A DNA stretch of 24,713 nt, taken from IMG/VR virus record IMGVR_UViG_3300034120_002552, positions 1 to 24,713 of that record; one strand, written 5' to 3'. Numbering within the stretch: the first letter of the stretch is position 1; each line of letters starts with the position of its first letter. The notes below the pieces were generated by a model. The model worked only from the letters and a program-made list of their open reading frames with translations, did no database searches and was not told the origin of the DNA. Shown here in pieces: positions 7,210-15,250 of this stretch. The translations under genes were made by a program, and so were the position numbers. Source of the stretch: a virus.

Positions 7210-9234
7210 ATGCCCCGTAACAATCGCATCAGAATTCTTCGCTCCGAGACGGTGGGTCAGAACGCAACTGACCTGACCGCAGGTGAGCCATTCATCAACA
7301 TCGCAGAGAGACGGCTCGTCGTGGGTGGCACAGGAAGCAACACCCCCATCGGCTTCAGGAGCGAGCGGGATAGTGTCTGGTCCGTCAACGGCAAGACCGG
7401 AGCATATGCCTTGCCTCTCGCTTCGGTTCAGGGTGGATCAACTCCCGCGGTTACTGGTGTTGCGATGTTTGATTGCAACAACTTTGTCATAGACCAATTC
7501 GGCAAGGTATCGGTTGGATTTGGGGACCAATGCTTCCAGTGTGCTCCGGGGTCATGTGATTGGCCAAACGGTTCAAGCACTCGGTGGGGCGGAATCGGTG
7601 CCACATTCGACGAGAGCGGACGGCTCATGGCCTTCATCTTGAATGTGAACGGATTGACCGAGGCGGGAGAATCTTCCCGTTCACAATACATTCCCATCTT
7701 GCAGTCGGGAACAACCAAGAAAATCACGGCAGAGAAATTCATCTCGGACAATGCTGCGATATTTACCGCAAAGACAAATACAGGTCAACTGTCCATCACC
7801 AAGGACACGGGAACCAACAGCGTTGATTTTGCCATCGTCATGGGTGCGGTCGCTGCGGGGGATCAGGGTCTCGTCAAGGGAGCCAGTGCGTTCCAGTACA
7901 TCACCCAGAACACCGTCAAGTCGATCAACGGTCTCACCGGTGATATCGGCTGCATCGCGGTCACCTGTGCCGCACAGTCCTTCTCGGGATTGCAAACCTT
8001 CCTTCATGGCATTTCGGGTGCGAGTGCAGATTTGGGTAGGGCACGGATATCGGGTCTGAACTATCCGACTGGAGACGGCAACGACGGCGACTTCATCACG
8101 ACGGACGGCAACGGAAACCTGTCGTGGATAAGCGTTAAAGATGCCATCGGGGCTAGTGCAACTTACTTCATTGTTCAGGACGAGAAGGGAATCACCTCCC
8201 GCATAGATGACGGCAACATCCTGACGATCACGGGCGGACCCGGCATCAATGTGTTCAAGAACGCAAACGACTCGATTGCCATACAGGGAGTGACCGCCAC
8301 CAATACCGTGATGGGAATCGCCAGTTACAATTCTAGTCAATTCGTAGTTGCAAATGGCTCGGTTTCCACGCTTTCTCTTGGAGTGATTGCGGCCAGCGGA
8401 GATTATGGAGGTCTTGGGTTCAATCTGGGAGGAACCCTGACAATCACGGGAGGGAACGGAATCATCACGGAATTGATTGATTCCGACCTAGATGACACCG
8501 CAGATTACATGGCGATCCGTGCCCACGACGCATCCGCCACACAAAAAGGTATCGCATCATTCAACTCCTCACACTTCACCGTCGCGTCCGGTGCGGTGTC
8601 GCTGACCTCGGGACTGGTCTACTCCCTCAACGGGCAGACTGGCTCGGTGTCCCTGCCGGTCGCGTCAACGAGCCTGACCGGCGTGGCATCGTTCAACACG
8701 ACCCAGTTCACGGTATCGGCGACAGGACATGTGTCTCTCGCCACCCCATCGTCAAGTTCGGGAACCAAGACCTACTCCGTCTTCACGGCACTAGACAATC
8801 ACCCACCGGGAACAAACTATGCCACTTTTGATACCCGTGCCTCCATCGGTGTCCTTGACTTTGACGGGCTGACCAACGAGGCTGCGGTGTTCGTGGGCAT
8901 CATTCCCGAAGCCGCCTCGTACGCGAGCATGCAGGCGCGTGTGAGGTGGATGTCGGCTTCAGCCACCACTGGCAATGTGATATGGGGTATCAAGTGGGAA
9001 AACATGAACACCGATTTGGACTCCGAGTCTTATGGCGGCGTGAGCGAGACCATATCAACCACCGGACTGACCAGCGGTCTGCCCAACAACACCACCATCT
9101 CCTGCACGGACTTGGACGGGGTGACAGCCGGAGACCTCTACCGAATTTACCTCTATCGCGGTGCCACGGCGACCACGGACACGATGGTCGGCGATGCCCA
9201 ACTCATCGCGGTTGAGATACGGGGAGTGTCCTAA
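7210..9234 (+). CDS. Tail-fibre protein with C-terminal beta-sandwich (674 aa)
   Basis: Probable receptor-binding fibre. AAAAGG at 7195-7200 is 9 nt from ATG. Residues 1-52 are the shared anchor (NNRIRILRS, LTAGEPFINIAERRLVVGG). A cysteine cluster (QCFQCAPGSC, about 105-115) follows the first GVAMFDCNNF module. The centre (about 120-310) has fibre-like beta-strand sequence, including SINGLTGDIGCIA. From about 315 to 515 come LRDE/TITGGPGI/GIASFN modules like those of the previous gene. Residues 520-674 (TYSVFTALDNHPPGTNYATFD through RVRWMSASATTGNVIWGIKW to LIAVEIRG) look like a terminal beta-sandwich widespread in marine phage fibres, possibly the tip. The gene ends in TAATG, sharing one base with the next start, so the two are likely translationally coupled and may act together. 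Confidence 0.8.
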   Translation: MPRNNRIRILRSETVGQNATDLTAGEPFINIAERRLVVGGTGSNTPIGFRSERDSVWSVNGKTGAYALPLASVQGGSTPAVTGVAMFDCNNFVIDQFGKVSVGFGDQCFQCAPGSCDWPNGSSTRWGGIGATFDESGRLMAFILNVNGLTEAGESSRSQYIPILQSGTTKKITAEKFISDNAAIFTAKTNTGQLSITKDTGTNSVDFAIVMGAVAAGDQGLVKGASAFQYITQNTVKSINGLTGDIGCIAVTCAAQSFSGLQTFLHGISGASADLGRARISGLNYPTGDGNDGDFITTDGNGNLSWISVKDAIGASATYFIVQDEKGITSRIDDGNILTITGGPGINVFKNANDSIAIQGVTATNTVMGIASYNSSQFVVANGSVSTLSLGVIAASGDYGGLGFNLGGTLTITGGNGIITELIDSDLDDTADYMAIRAHDASATQKGIASFNSSHFTVASGAVSLTSGLVYSLNGQTGSVSLPVASTSLTGVASFNTTQFTVSATGHVSLATPSSSSGTKTYSVFTALDNHPPGTNYATFDTRASIGVLDFDGLTNEAAVFVGIIPEAASYASMQARVRWMSASATTGNVIWGIKWENMNTDLDSESYGGVSETISTTGLTSGLPNNTTISCTDLDGVTAGDLYRIYLYRGATATTDTMVGDAQLIAVEIRGVS

Positions 9235-9917
9235 TGTCCTACAACCTTGACGGCTCGGTGAGCAACAGCAGGGTCATATTTGATTCTGGGGTTACGGGAA
9301 CATCTTTACCCCTATCTATCTCATGTTGGTGTTTTTGCACGAATGGATTGGATAGCGCGGTCGCCGAGGGAACCAACATGAACATGGTTTCCGTAATGAA
9401 TTCCGCAAAAACCCACTGGAACTCTTTGTTGTTTGCGACTGCAAGCATCAATCAACTGAATGCCAGAATAAGGGCTGGTTCGGTTACTGTTGCCAACCCG
9501 ACCCCCAGCACGGCTACGGCAAGCGCAACCGGACTGGTAAACAAGTGGGTTCATGCAGCGGGAGTTTTTGCTAGTGAAACAAGCAGATTTTGCACGGTAA
9601 ATGGCACAAAATCTTCCGTGCAAACGGCAAGACGATCAACCACGGGCATAGTGGATTTAGTCGTCGGTGCTACGGCTGCTTCTCTTACGAGATCCTTTCA
9701 GGGGTATTTGGCTGAGGTTGGCATCTGGAACATAGCCCTGAAAGACGATGACATCAATGCTTTATACAGGGGTGCCAAGCCGACCGCCGTCCAGCCCGAC
9801 TATCTCGTCCACTATGTGCCTTTCGTTCAGAATACCAACGATATCGTTTTTGGTCAATCCCCCAAGACGGTTCAGGGGGCCACCCCGCTCTCTGACCACC
9901 CCGCTCGCTACGGCTGA
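9234..9917 (+). CDS. LamG / concanavalin-like lectin-fold protein (227 aa)
   Basis: Probable carbohydrate-binding jelly-roll protein, likely a fibre tip or virion lectin. The order of strands fits the LamG family: PLSISCWCFC (26-35), NKWVHAAGVFASETSRFCTVNGT (103-125), LVVGATAA (142-149), FQGYLAEVGIWNIALKDDDINALYRG (155-180). The W-HAAGV, F.G.LAEVGIWN and AL.DDDI.ALY.G motifs are typical of that fold. A C-terminal extension (LVHYVPFVQN) follows. Its start overlaps the stop of the 674-aa gene (TAATG), implying coupled translation and probable co-assembly. No signal peptide is seen, as expected for a virion component. Ligand is unknown. Confidence 0.8.
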   Translation: MSYNLDGSVSNSRVIFDSGVTGTSLPLSISCWCFCTNGLDSAVAEGTNMNMVSVMNSAKTHWNSLLFATASINQLNARIRAGSVTVANPTPSTATASATGLVNKWVHAAGVFASETSRFCTVNGTKSSVQTARRSTTGIVDLVVGATAASLTRSFQGYLAEVGIWNIALKDDDINALYRGAKPTAVQPDYLVHYVPFVQNTNDIVFGQSPKTVQGATPLSDHPARYG

Positions 9918-9925
9918 CCCAATGA

Positions 9926-9936
9926 CATAAATAAGG
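9926..9936 (+). promoter_or_regulatory. Putative T4-type late promoter
   Basis: CATAAATAAGG in the 44-bp gap before the gene at 9962 matches seven of the eight bases of the T4 late consensus TATAAATA. A start site is expected about 10-12 nt downstream, which leaves room for the AAGGA Shine-Dalgarno at 9948-9952. Confidence 0.6.
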
Positions 9937-9961
9937 CAGAACACCCAAAGGAACCAGAGAC

Positions 9962-11590
9962 ATGTTCAACCCACCTACCGGACCGACAAATGGAGCAGAG
10001 TATACCTACGGAGATGTGGTATGGCAATACCAGAACCCACCCGGTGTCTGGAACATCAAGGATGGAACTCTTGTCGGCACGGATGGTGTCGGTGTGTCCG
10101 GTTTCAGGTTGATTGGTAATGACCTGTATTTCCACTATGTCTATCCGGGTGGGGTCACATCGAGTGAAATCAATCTCGGAACCGTCGTGGGGGCGGGAAC
10201 GATTGATGGTGGCTTGACCTTCAACTTCCCGTTCAACAACAGCAGCGTAAGGGTGTCTTTAGGGGACACTGTCAACATTCAAGCAACGGGTTCGGTACGG
10301 GCATTCGTGGAGGGGGACGGAAAGACGATTCGCATTGACAATCGTCTCGCTACGGTCAACCTCACTGGAGTTGCCTCTTTCAACAGTACGGATTTTACCG
10401 TTACTACCGGTCGTGTGTCCCTTGACACTTCGAGAACGACATGGACCTTAAGAGATTCTAAAAATGCCGTCGAAACCGTTGCTTTCCGTGATACATTGGC
10501 CATAACCGGCGGAAGAGGAATTGAAACCGTCCTGAGTACAGGACTTGGAACACTAGCACCAGTATTTTCCGTGCTCGGAATTACCGCCAGCAACACAACC
10601 ATTGGTGTGGCATCGTTCAATGCGGGAGATTTCACCGTCACCTCGGGTCAGGTATCCCTTACGGCGGGAATCGTCAACTCGGTCAACGGGAAGACCGGAA
10701 ATGTCCTGATTCCTCTCGCGAAGACGGACGGAACCACCGGTGTCGCCTCGTTCAAGAGCGGCGACTTCACCGTGTCTACTGCGGGCGAGGTATCTCTCAC
10801 TTCAGGTATCGTCACTTCTATAGAGGGTGTTACTGGTGCTGTAGGTTTTCTGTCGGCAAACTCAAATCTTTCAGTTTCCGTTTCTGGAAAATCGGTATCT
10901 CTCACCGTGCCAAACGCTACCAACAGTAGCAGCGGTGCTGCCTCCTTCAAGGCGGGTGATTTCGTTGTCACATCCGGCGTGGTCTCTCTTACATCCGGTC
11001 TCGTAAACACCATCAACGGAGCCACGGGCACCGTGCTCGCGGGCGCGGGCGACGACAAGATTGTCTTCACGAATCCGACCGGTCTGACCGCCAGCCCGAA
11101 CTTCCTGTTTGACGGAACCGCCCTGACATTCGGTGGTGCCAATACAAGCATGACCGTCACGGGTCCAACTTTCGCCTTCGGAGACCTCACCACGGTCAAG
11201 GGTGGCGTGTATACCATGTTCTCGGAGCAGGCTACGGCTTGGACTGAAAGCGGCAGCAATACTATTCAGATAGACCTTGAGGATGGAACGATTCAAAAAG
11301 TCAAAAAGACAAATGCGTCTGGACTTCTGACCGTAACCGTAGGATCCGGTGGGTGGTCCAATGTTCCGAATACCGTCCAGAGCGTGGTGGTGTATGTCCA
11401 GCAAATCGGAACCGGATACACCGGACAATTCCATTCCAGCATTATTGCCGACCGAAGAGTTCCCATGTTCGGGGTGACAGGCGGAATCGATGTGTTCACC
11501 ATCAGCCGATACGCGGTGACGAACACCACCGGATTGACCATGGGCTTCTCGGTTGCCGTGGGATTGACCGGAAGCGGAATAGCATTCTGA
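9962..11590 (+). CDS. Tail-fibre repeat protein (542 aa)
   Basis: Probable fibre protein. AAGGA lies 9 nt before ATG. The N-terminus (PPTGPTNGAEYTYGDVVWQYQNPPGVWNIKDG) leads into GVSGFRLIGNDLYFHYVYPGG (about 42-62), a diverged copy of the GF.V.GNDLYYWY module of the collagen-like gene. Residues 120-360 carry five GVASFN..F.V..G.VSLT units joined by SVNGKTGNV or INGATGTV linkers, with one complete LRD/ITGGRGI unit near 160-215. The C-terminal 170 residues (FTNPTGLTASPNFLFDGTALTFGG to MGFSVAVGLTGSGIAF) form a different domain with a QSVVVYVQQIGTGYTGQFHSS core, possibly the tip. A late-promoter box precedes the gene, so it may start a new late unit. Fibre class is confident; position on the virion is not. 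Confidence 0.8.
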   Translation: MFNPPTGPTNGAEYTYGDVVWQYQNPPGVWNIKDGTLVGTDGVGVSGFRLIGNDLYFHYVYPGGVTSSEINLGTVVGAGTIDGGLTFNFPFNNSSVRVSLGDTVNIQATGSVRAFVEGDGKTIRIDNRLATVNLTGVASFNSTDFTVTTGRVSLDTSRTTWTLRDSKNAVETVAFRDTLAITGGRGIETVLSTGLGTLAPVFSVLGITASNTTIGVASFNAGDFTVTSGQVSLTAGIVNSVNGKTGNVLIPLAKTDGTTGVASFKSGDFTVSTAGEVSLTSGIVTSIEGVTGAVGFLSANSNLSVSVSGKSVSLTVPNATNSSSGAASFKAGDFVVTSGVVSLTSGLVNTINGATGTVLAGAGDDKIVFTNPTGLTASPNFLFDGTALTFGGANTSMTVTGPTFAFGDLTTVKGGVYTMFSEQATAWTESGSNTIQIDLEDGTIQKVKKTNASGLLTVTVGSGGWSNVPNTVQSVVVYVQQIGTGYTGQFHSSIIADRRVPMFGVTGGIDVFTISRYAVTNTTGLTMGFSVAVGLTGSGIAF

Positions 11591-11628
11591 TAGACGACCT
11601 ATCTACTTGATGAACCGGAGATAATGAC

Positions 11629-14600
11629 ATGCACGGACCCTTTTCATGGCGGAAATTGATTCCTACGAGATTCCAAGGGCTGGATGAACCACCACCGGGT
11701 CCAACATGTGTGTGCGAGAGAAATCCTCCCGGACCGTTGACGGGAGACTGCGGTAGTGCAAGTGACCCATTTGAAATTTGTTATGGATATAATGTTGGTG
11801 GTCTAGGTTATTCGATATGCTATACCCAGTCTGGGCGTATATGTGGTGAGGTTCCTCCGTGGGAAGGTCCACCTATGGTTGGTCCACCCCCCATCATAAT
11901 TCAGCCCCCGATAGATCCAATCACACCACTATGCCCAAGAGAAAAGACACTGGAGTTCGGTCTGCTTTGCACAAGGAATTTTTCCCCTTATTCTGACGGA
12001 AATCCCAGTCTTGCTTCTTGTCTAAATTGGACAAGAAATCCGGCGATAGGTGTGTTGACACAATTTGGAAACGGGGGCATAGTTCCCACCGAAAACCCCT
12101 ACTTCAACTTGCCAACGGGAGAGACGAGCATTCGAAGCCAGTTCCTTTGTCTCGAATATGGGAACTTGAATCCTTCGGATTTCAATCGAATACAATTCAT
12201 CGCAGGCAGGAACAGGGACAGATATGGTGGTCCCTTGGCTGCACATTATCTTCGGGGATACAATCTTGCGGGTTGCGATTATGATGGGAACGGATACCTG
12301 TTCGATGACATCGTATTCGGTCTTACACACATCGGCGACATGCAAAGGTCAATTTCGAGAGGTTCGGGTGCGGGTCAATCCAGATTTGGTGGAACATTCC
12401 CCATGGAAGACGCAGTATTGACCTTACCCCTTTTCGGTGCGGTTGTCAACGAAAATCCGTCGCCGGTAGACCCGCAATGTGAAGCGGAGCCTTGTTGCGA
12501 CGAACTTCTTCCCCCCGGACAATCCTGCTATAGTTGCAGGGAAAGTCATAACGACGGTTACGGTCATTACTTACCCGACAATCAAGGACCGACATCAGGA
12601 TACTTCTCGTTTGCCTGCTTCAATCCACAATCAACCCTGTATTCCAAAACTCTCCCCAATGAAGGTGGTGCAGCCGGAGCGATGCATAGGGGACGAGTCG
12701 AAGTCCCGACCTGCTCGCTATGGGCACTCATCAAGGGAGTTCGGAATTACATCATTGCAAACGAAGAACAAAAACCGCTGGAGTATTCAATTAAATGTTC
12801 TCTTGTGGACATTAATCAAGGTCAGGGAGAATCGTGGTGGATCAACACGGATCCGGGTGGAACTAACTCGGCAGGAACAAGCAATGTTCGTCTTGTGATG
12901 GATGAGATGACAACAAGAATCAACAACATTGCAGGGTTTGATATTAACGACCCGTTTGGAGAAAATCCCTGTGATGGCGCAAGCAACCCATATCACTTCA
13001 CCCCACCGAATGTGTTCCTCTGGGACAAGGATGCCTTCTTGGGTGCCACAGCCGCCGAGAGATGGAAGCACATCTATACCATCGGGTATGCCAACATTCT
13101 TTTTGATACCGGTTGCACCAGCATAATACCCGAGGAGGCTGGTTTTACCTCCACAAGTGCGATGATTTATCTTGACAACACCGCACATGCGGACGGGGTC
13201 GGATTGAGTCACTCTGCGAGAATGTTGGGTTGGCAAGGATGCAACGGTAATCCTGCTCAAGACGGGATAATGACCCGATTGCGAAGTCTCCAGTGTGATG
13301 GCCAAGACTTCGGAAACGAACCCGATAGTGTTTTCCATTGTGAGGATTGTCTCACTCGATTTAATGCTAAGGACTGCCCAAACATTAGCGATGTTCTATG
13401 GCAGGGTTACACCGGCGGGACGGCGGTTAACTGTGGTGGAGACCCGTCAATCTATGCCTGCACAGAAGGATGCTGTGATTATACTACGGAATACTTTACT
13501 TTGATTCCGGATCCAATCGTGGGTTATTATAATAATGTGTATAATAATGTGTATATTAGTGTGAATTCTGGCTTTGAGTTTCGATTCACAAATTCATGGT
13601 ATGCTATTTGTCCTACTGGTTCAACCCAAGGTCCGACCGCATCGGGTCCAGTTAGACCATTTGAATATCCCGTTCTTACCCCGAATCCTATTTACGACGG
13701 GTCAAAATATCCCGAAGTAAGGAATTCTTATGGGTATAGACCTTCTCGCGATGATTTCACTTCGTTTTTTAGTAAGAAAATTGCCAACGATGGTCTATAC
13801 AGAACAACAGTTCTTGATGGTTGGGATCTTAGCGAAGGCGAAGGATCCCAACCAGGCTGCTACGGTAATTGTAACGGTGTGAGGATGGTAGGAAGAAAGT
13901 ATCATGCCATAATCAATACGGATTTGGAAAATACTAAGCCTCAGGTATTCGGCAATAATGTGACGGTCGGAAGAACACATGGACCCTATGTTGTTCCTGG
14001 ATACACTGCCGGATACTATCCGGCGGCAGGGACAAGCAAGATTTACAAACTCTTCCCTCCGAGCGTGACTGCTGACAGCATTTCAGCGAGTCCTGTTCAT
14101 GGAATAGTTCTAAAGGGAAATGGTGGCATAGAAACTTTTGGGTATTCCGGTTGGACTGCATCTGATGTTTGGCCTGAACAACAGACTTGGTTGGACATAC
14201 CATCTCCATTATCGAAAAACCCTTCGCTGCCAAGCGACAAGAAAGCAATAAGTATCGCTGCCGGTGGGGCCATGGGACTTGTCTTTGATGGTCCGTTTAG
14301 TGCAGCAACATCTTCCTTCGAAAGAAGACTTTATGGCTATAGTGCCGCGATCACAGAAGATGGTTCCCTCTACACATGGGGAAGAAATTGGTCTGGGTGC
14401 GTAAATTCCACATGGCCATCCGAAATCCCACCCCTATTGCCATGGAGAGTTGCATTTGGTTATGATGGATCTGGGGTGGGCGTGGATCCCCCCACAAATT
14501 ACATCATAAGAAGACCATCGGATGCAGAACTAGCCGCGGAAGGTGGATGCACGGCGGTTTTTGCTGGAAATGGAGCAATGGCGGTAATCACAAATTCCCC

Positions 14601-15102
14601 GAATCAGGAGGGGATTCCCCAATACAAAGTGAAGATGTGGGGATTGAATGGGTTTTTTGATCCCTTCTATTATTATGGTCCGGCTAACTTTGGAAAGAAA
14701 TATGTGTTTACCGGAATATGCAATCCCCCAGCCAAGTTAAAGAATGTGAAAAAGGTGGTCATTGGTGATTGTGTTGCATTTGCTCTTCTTCATGATGGAA
14801 CAATTCAAGGATGGGGAGGCGAATGTTATGAGGGCGGTATTAACGCGATATGTCCAGAATCGCCTCTGTATAACATAGACGATGCAACCGATATACAGTT
14901 TGGACCAGGGGACAATTATCCAGTATGGCACCAGTCCTATCGCTCTCTTGTCGTCAGAAGAGGAAATTCAACCACAATCAAACCACTGGAGGTATATCAA
15001 ACATATCCTCCGTTCTGGGACATTTGTGCCGGACCCCTAAATTGCCAGTCAGATGTGGAGTATTTCGATGTCTGTACTTATGGGCCACCGGCTACGATTT
15101 AA
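11629..15102 (+). CDS. Large cysteine-rich protein with RCC1-like propeller (1157 aa)
   Basis: Unrecognised overall; probably a virion or adhesion protein by position. GGAG at 11617-11620 is 8 nt from the ATG; an earlier ATG at 11624 is out of frame and dead-ends. Residues 20-100 are Cys- and Pro-rich (CVCERNPP, PPIIIQPPIDP). The middle (100-650) has Cys-pair clusters (EPCCDELLPPGQSCYSC, HCEDCLTRFNAKDC, CTEGCCDY) and no domain I can name. About 40 cysteines occur in all. Residues 820-1065 carry RCC1-type blades: GIVLKGNGGIETFGYSG, ISIAAGGAMGLVFDG, YSAAITEDGSLYTWGRN, VFAGNGAMAVITN...KMWGLNG and VAFALLHDGTIQGWGGEC. RCC1 repeats normally build a seven-bladed propeller used for binding. Composition is clearly more AT-rich than the neighbours, suggesting separate acquisition. 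No signal peptide or membrane anchor is seen. Confidence 0.75.
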   Translation: MHGPFSWRKLIPTRFQGLDEPPPGPTCVCERNPPGPLTGDCGSASDPFEICYGYNVGGLGYSICYTQSGRICGEVPPWEGPPMVGPPPIIIQPPIDPITPLCPREKTLEFGLLCTRNFSPYSDGNPSLASCLNWTRNPAIGVLTQFGNGGIVPTENPYFNLPTGETSIRSQFLCLEYGNLNPSDFNRIQFIAGRNRDRYGGPLAAHYLRGYNLAGCDYDGNGYLFDDIVFGLTHIGDMQRSISRGSGAGQSRFGGTFPMEDAVLTLPLFGAVVNENPSPVDPQCEAEPCCDELLPPGQSCYSCRESHNDGYGHYLPDNQGPTSGYFSFACFNPQSTLYSKTLPNEGGAAGAMHRGRVEVPTCSLWALIKGVRNYIIANEEQKPLEYSIKCSLVDINQGQGESWWINTDPGGTNSAGTSNVRLVMDEMTTRINNIAGFDINDPFGENPCDGASNPYHFTPPNVFLWDKDAFLGATAAERWKHIYTIGYANILFDTGCTSIIPEEAGFTSTSAMIYLDNTAHADGVGLSHSARMLGWQGCNGNPAQDGIMTRLRSLQCDGQDFGNEPDSVFHCEDCLTRFNAKDCPNISDVLWQGYTGGTAVNCGGDPSIYACTEGCCDYTTEYFTLIPDPIVGYYNNVYNNVYISVNSGFEFRFTNSWYAICPTGSTQGPTASGPVRPFEYPVLTPNPIYDGSKYPEVRNSYGYRPSRDDFTSFFSKKIANDGLYRTTVLDGWDLSEGEGSQPGCYGNCNGVRMVGRKYHAIINTDLENTKPQVFGNNVTVGRTHGPYVVPGYTAGYYPAAGTSKIYKLFPPSVTADSISASPVHGIVLKGNGGIETFGYSGWTASDVWPEQQTWLDIPSPLSKNPSLPSDKKAISIAAGGAMGLVFDGPFSAATSSFERRLYGYSAAITEDGSLYTWGRNWSGCVNSTWPSEIPPLLPWRVAFGYDGSGVGVDPPTNYIIRRPSDAELAAEGGCTAVFAGNGAMAVITNSPNQEGIPQYKVKMWGLNGFFDPFYYYGPANFGKKYVFTGICNPPAKLKNVKKVVIGDCVAFALLHDGTIQGWGGECYEGGINAICPESPLYNIDDATDIQFGPGDNYPVWHQSYRSLVVRRGNSTTIKPLEVYQTYPPFWDICAGPLNCQSDVEYFDVCTYGPPATI
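13528..13551 (+). repeat. 12-bp direct repeat, two copies
   Basis: TATAATAATGTG occurs twice in tandem, in frame, within the 1157-aa gene. It encodes YNNVYNNV at residues 634-641 and is followed by a partial third copy. The surrounding 50 bases are strikingly AT-rich. It is compatible with a small slippage duplication. Confidence 0.85.
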
Positions 15103-15195
15103 TGTTACTGACTTACTGATGGCTGACATTCACTCACAGAGTCACTCTTGCAACATCGGCAAATCTCGGCTACACTTCTCCACCTGCATCACAGT

Positions 15196-15212
15196 AGGGG
15201 GCTAAATACCCT
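15196..15212 (+). promoter_or_regulatory. Putative late promoter ahead of ribonucleotide reductase
   Basis: GCTAAATACC at 15201-15210, flanked by AGGG and CCCT arms, lies in the 148-bp gap between the 1157-aa gene and nrdJ, 40 nt ahead of the ATG at 15251. It has the same box and the same short inverted-repeat setting as other sites here. The rest of the gap shows no further clear signal. Confidence 0.55.
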
Positions 15213-15250
15213 CGCCCTCAAAACCAAGAACGAACTATGGAGATTGATTC

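Noticed and set aside
10648-11259. 203-codon - strand frame opposite the 542-aa fibre
   Set aside because: Repetitive P/V/T-rich translation that simply mirrors the VSLT repeats of the fibre.
11589-11603. GATAG-ACGAC-CTATC inverted repeat after the 542-aa gene
   Set aside because: Stem of only 5 AT-rich pairs with no T-run; not convincing as a terminator.
11624-11662. Alternative ATG five bases upstream of the 1157-aa gene start
   Set aside because: It is in another frame and reaches a stop after 11 codons; spacing from GGAG favours 11629.
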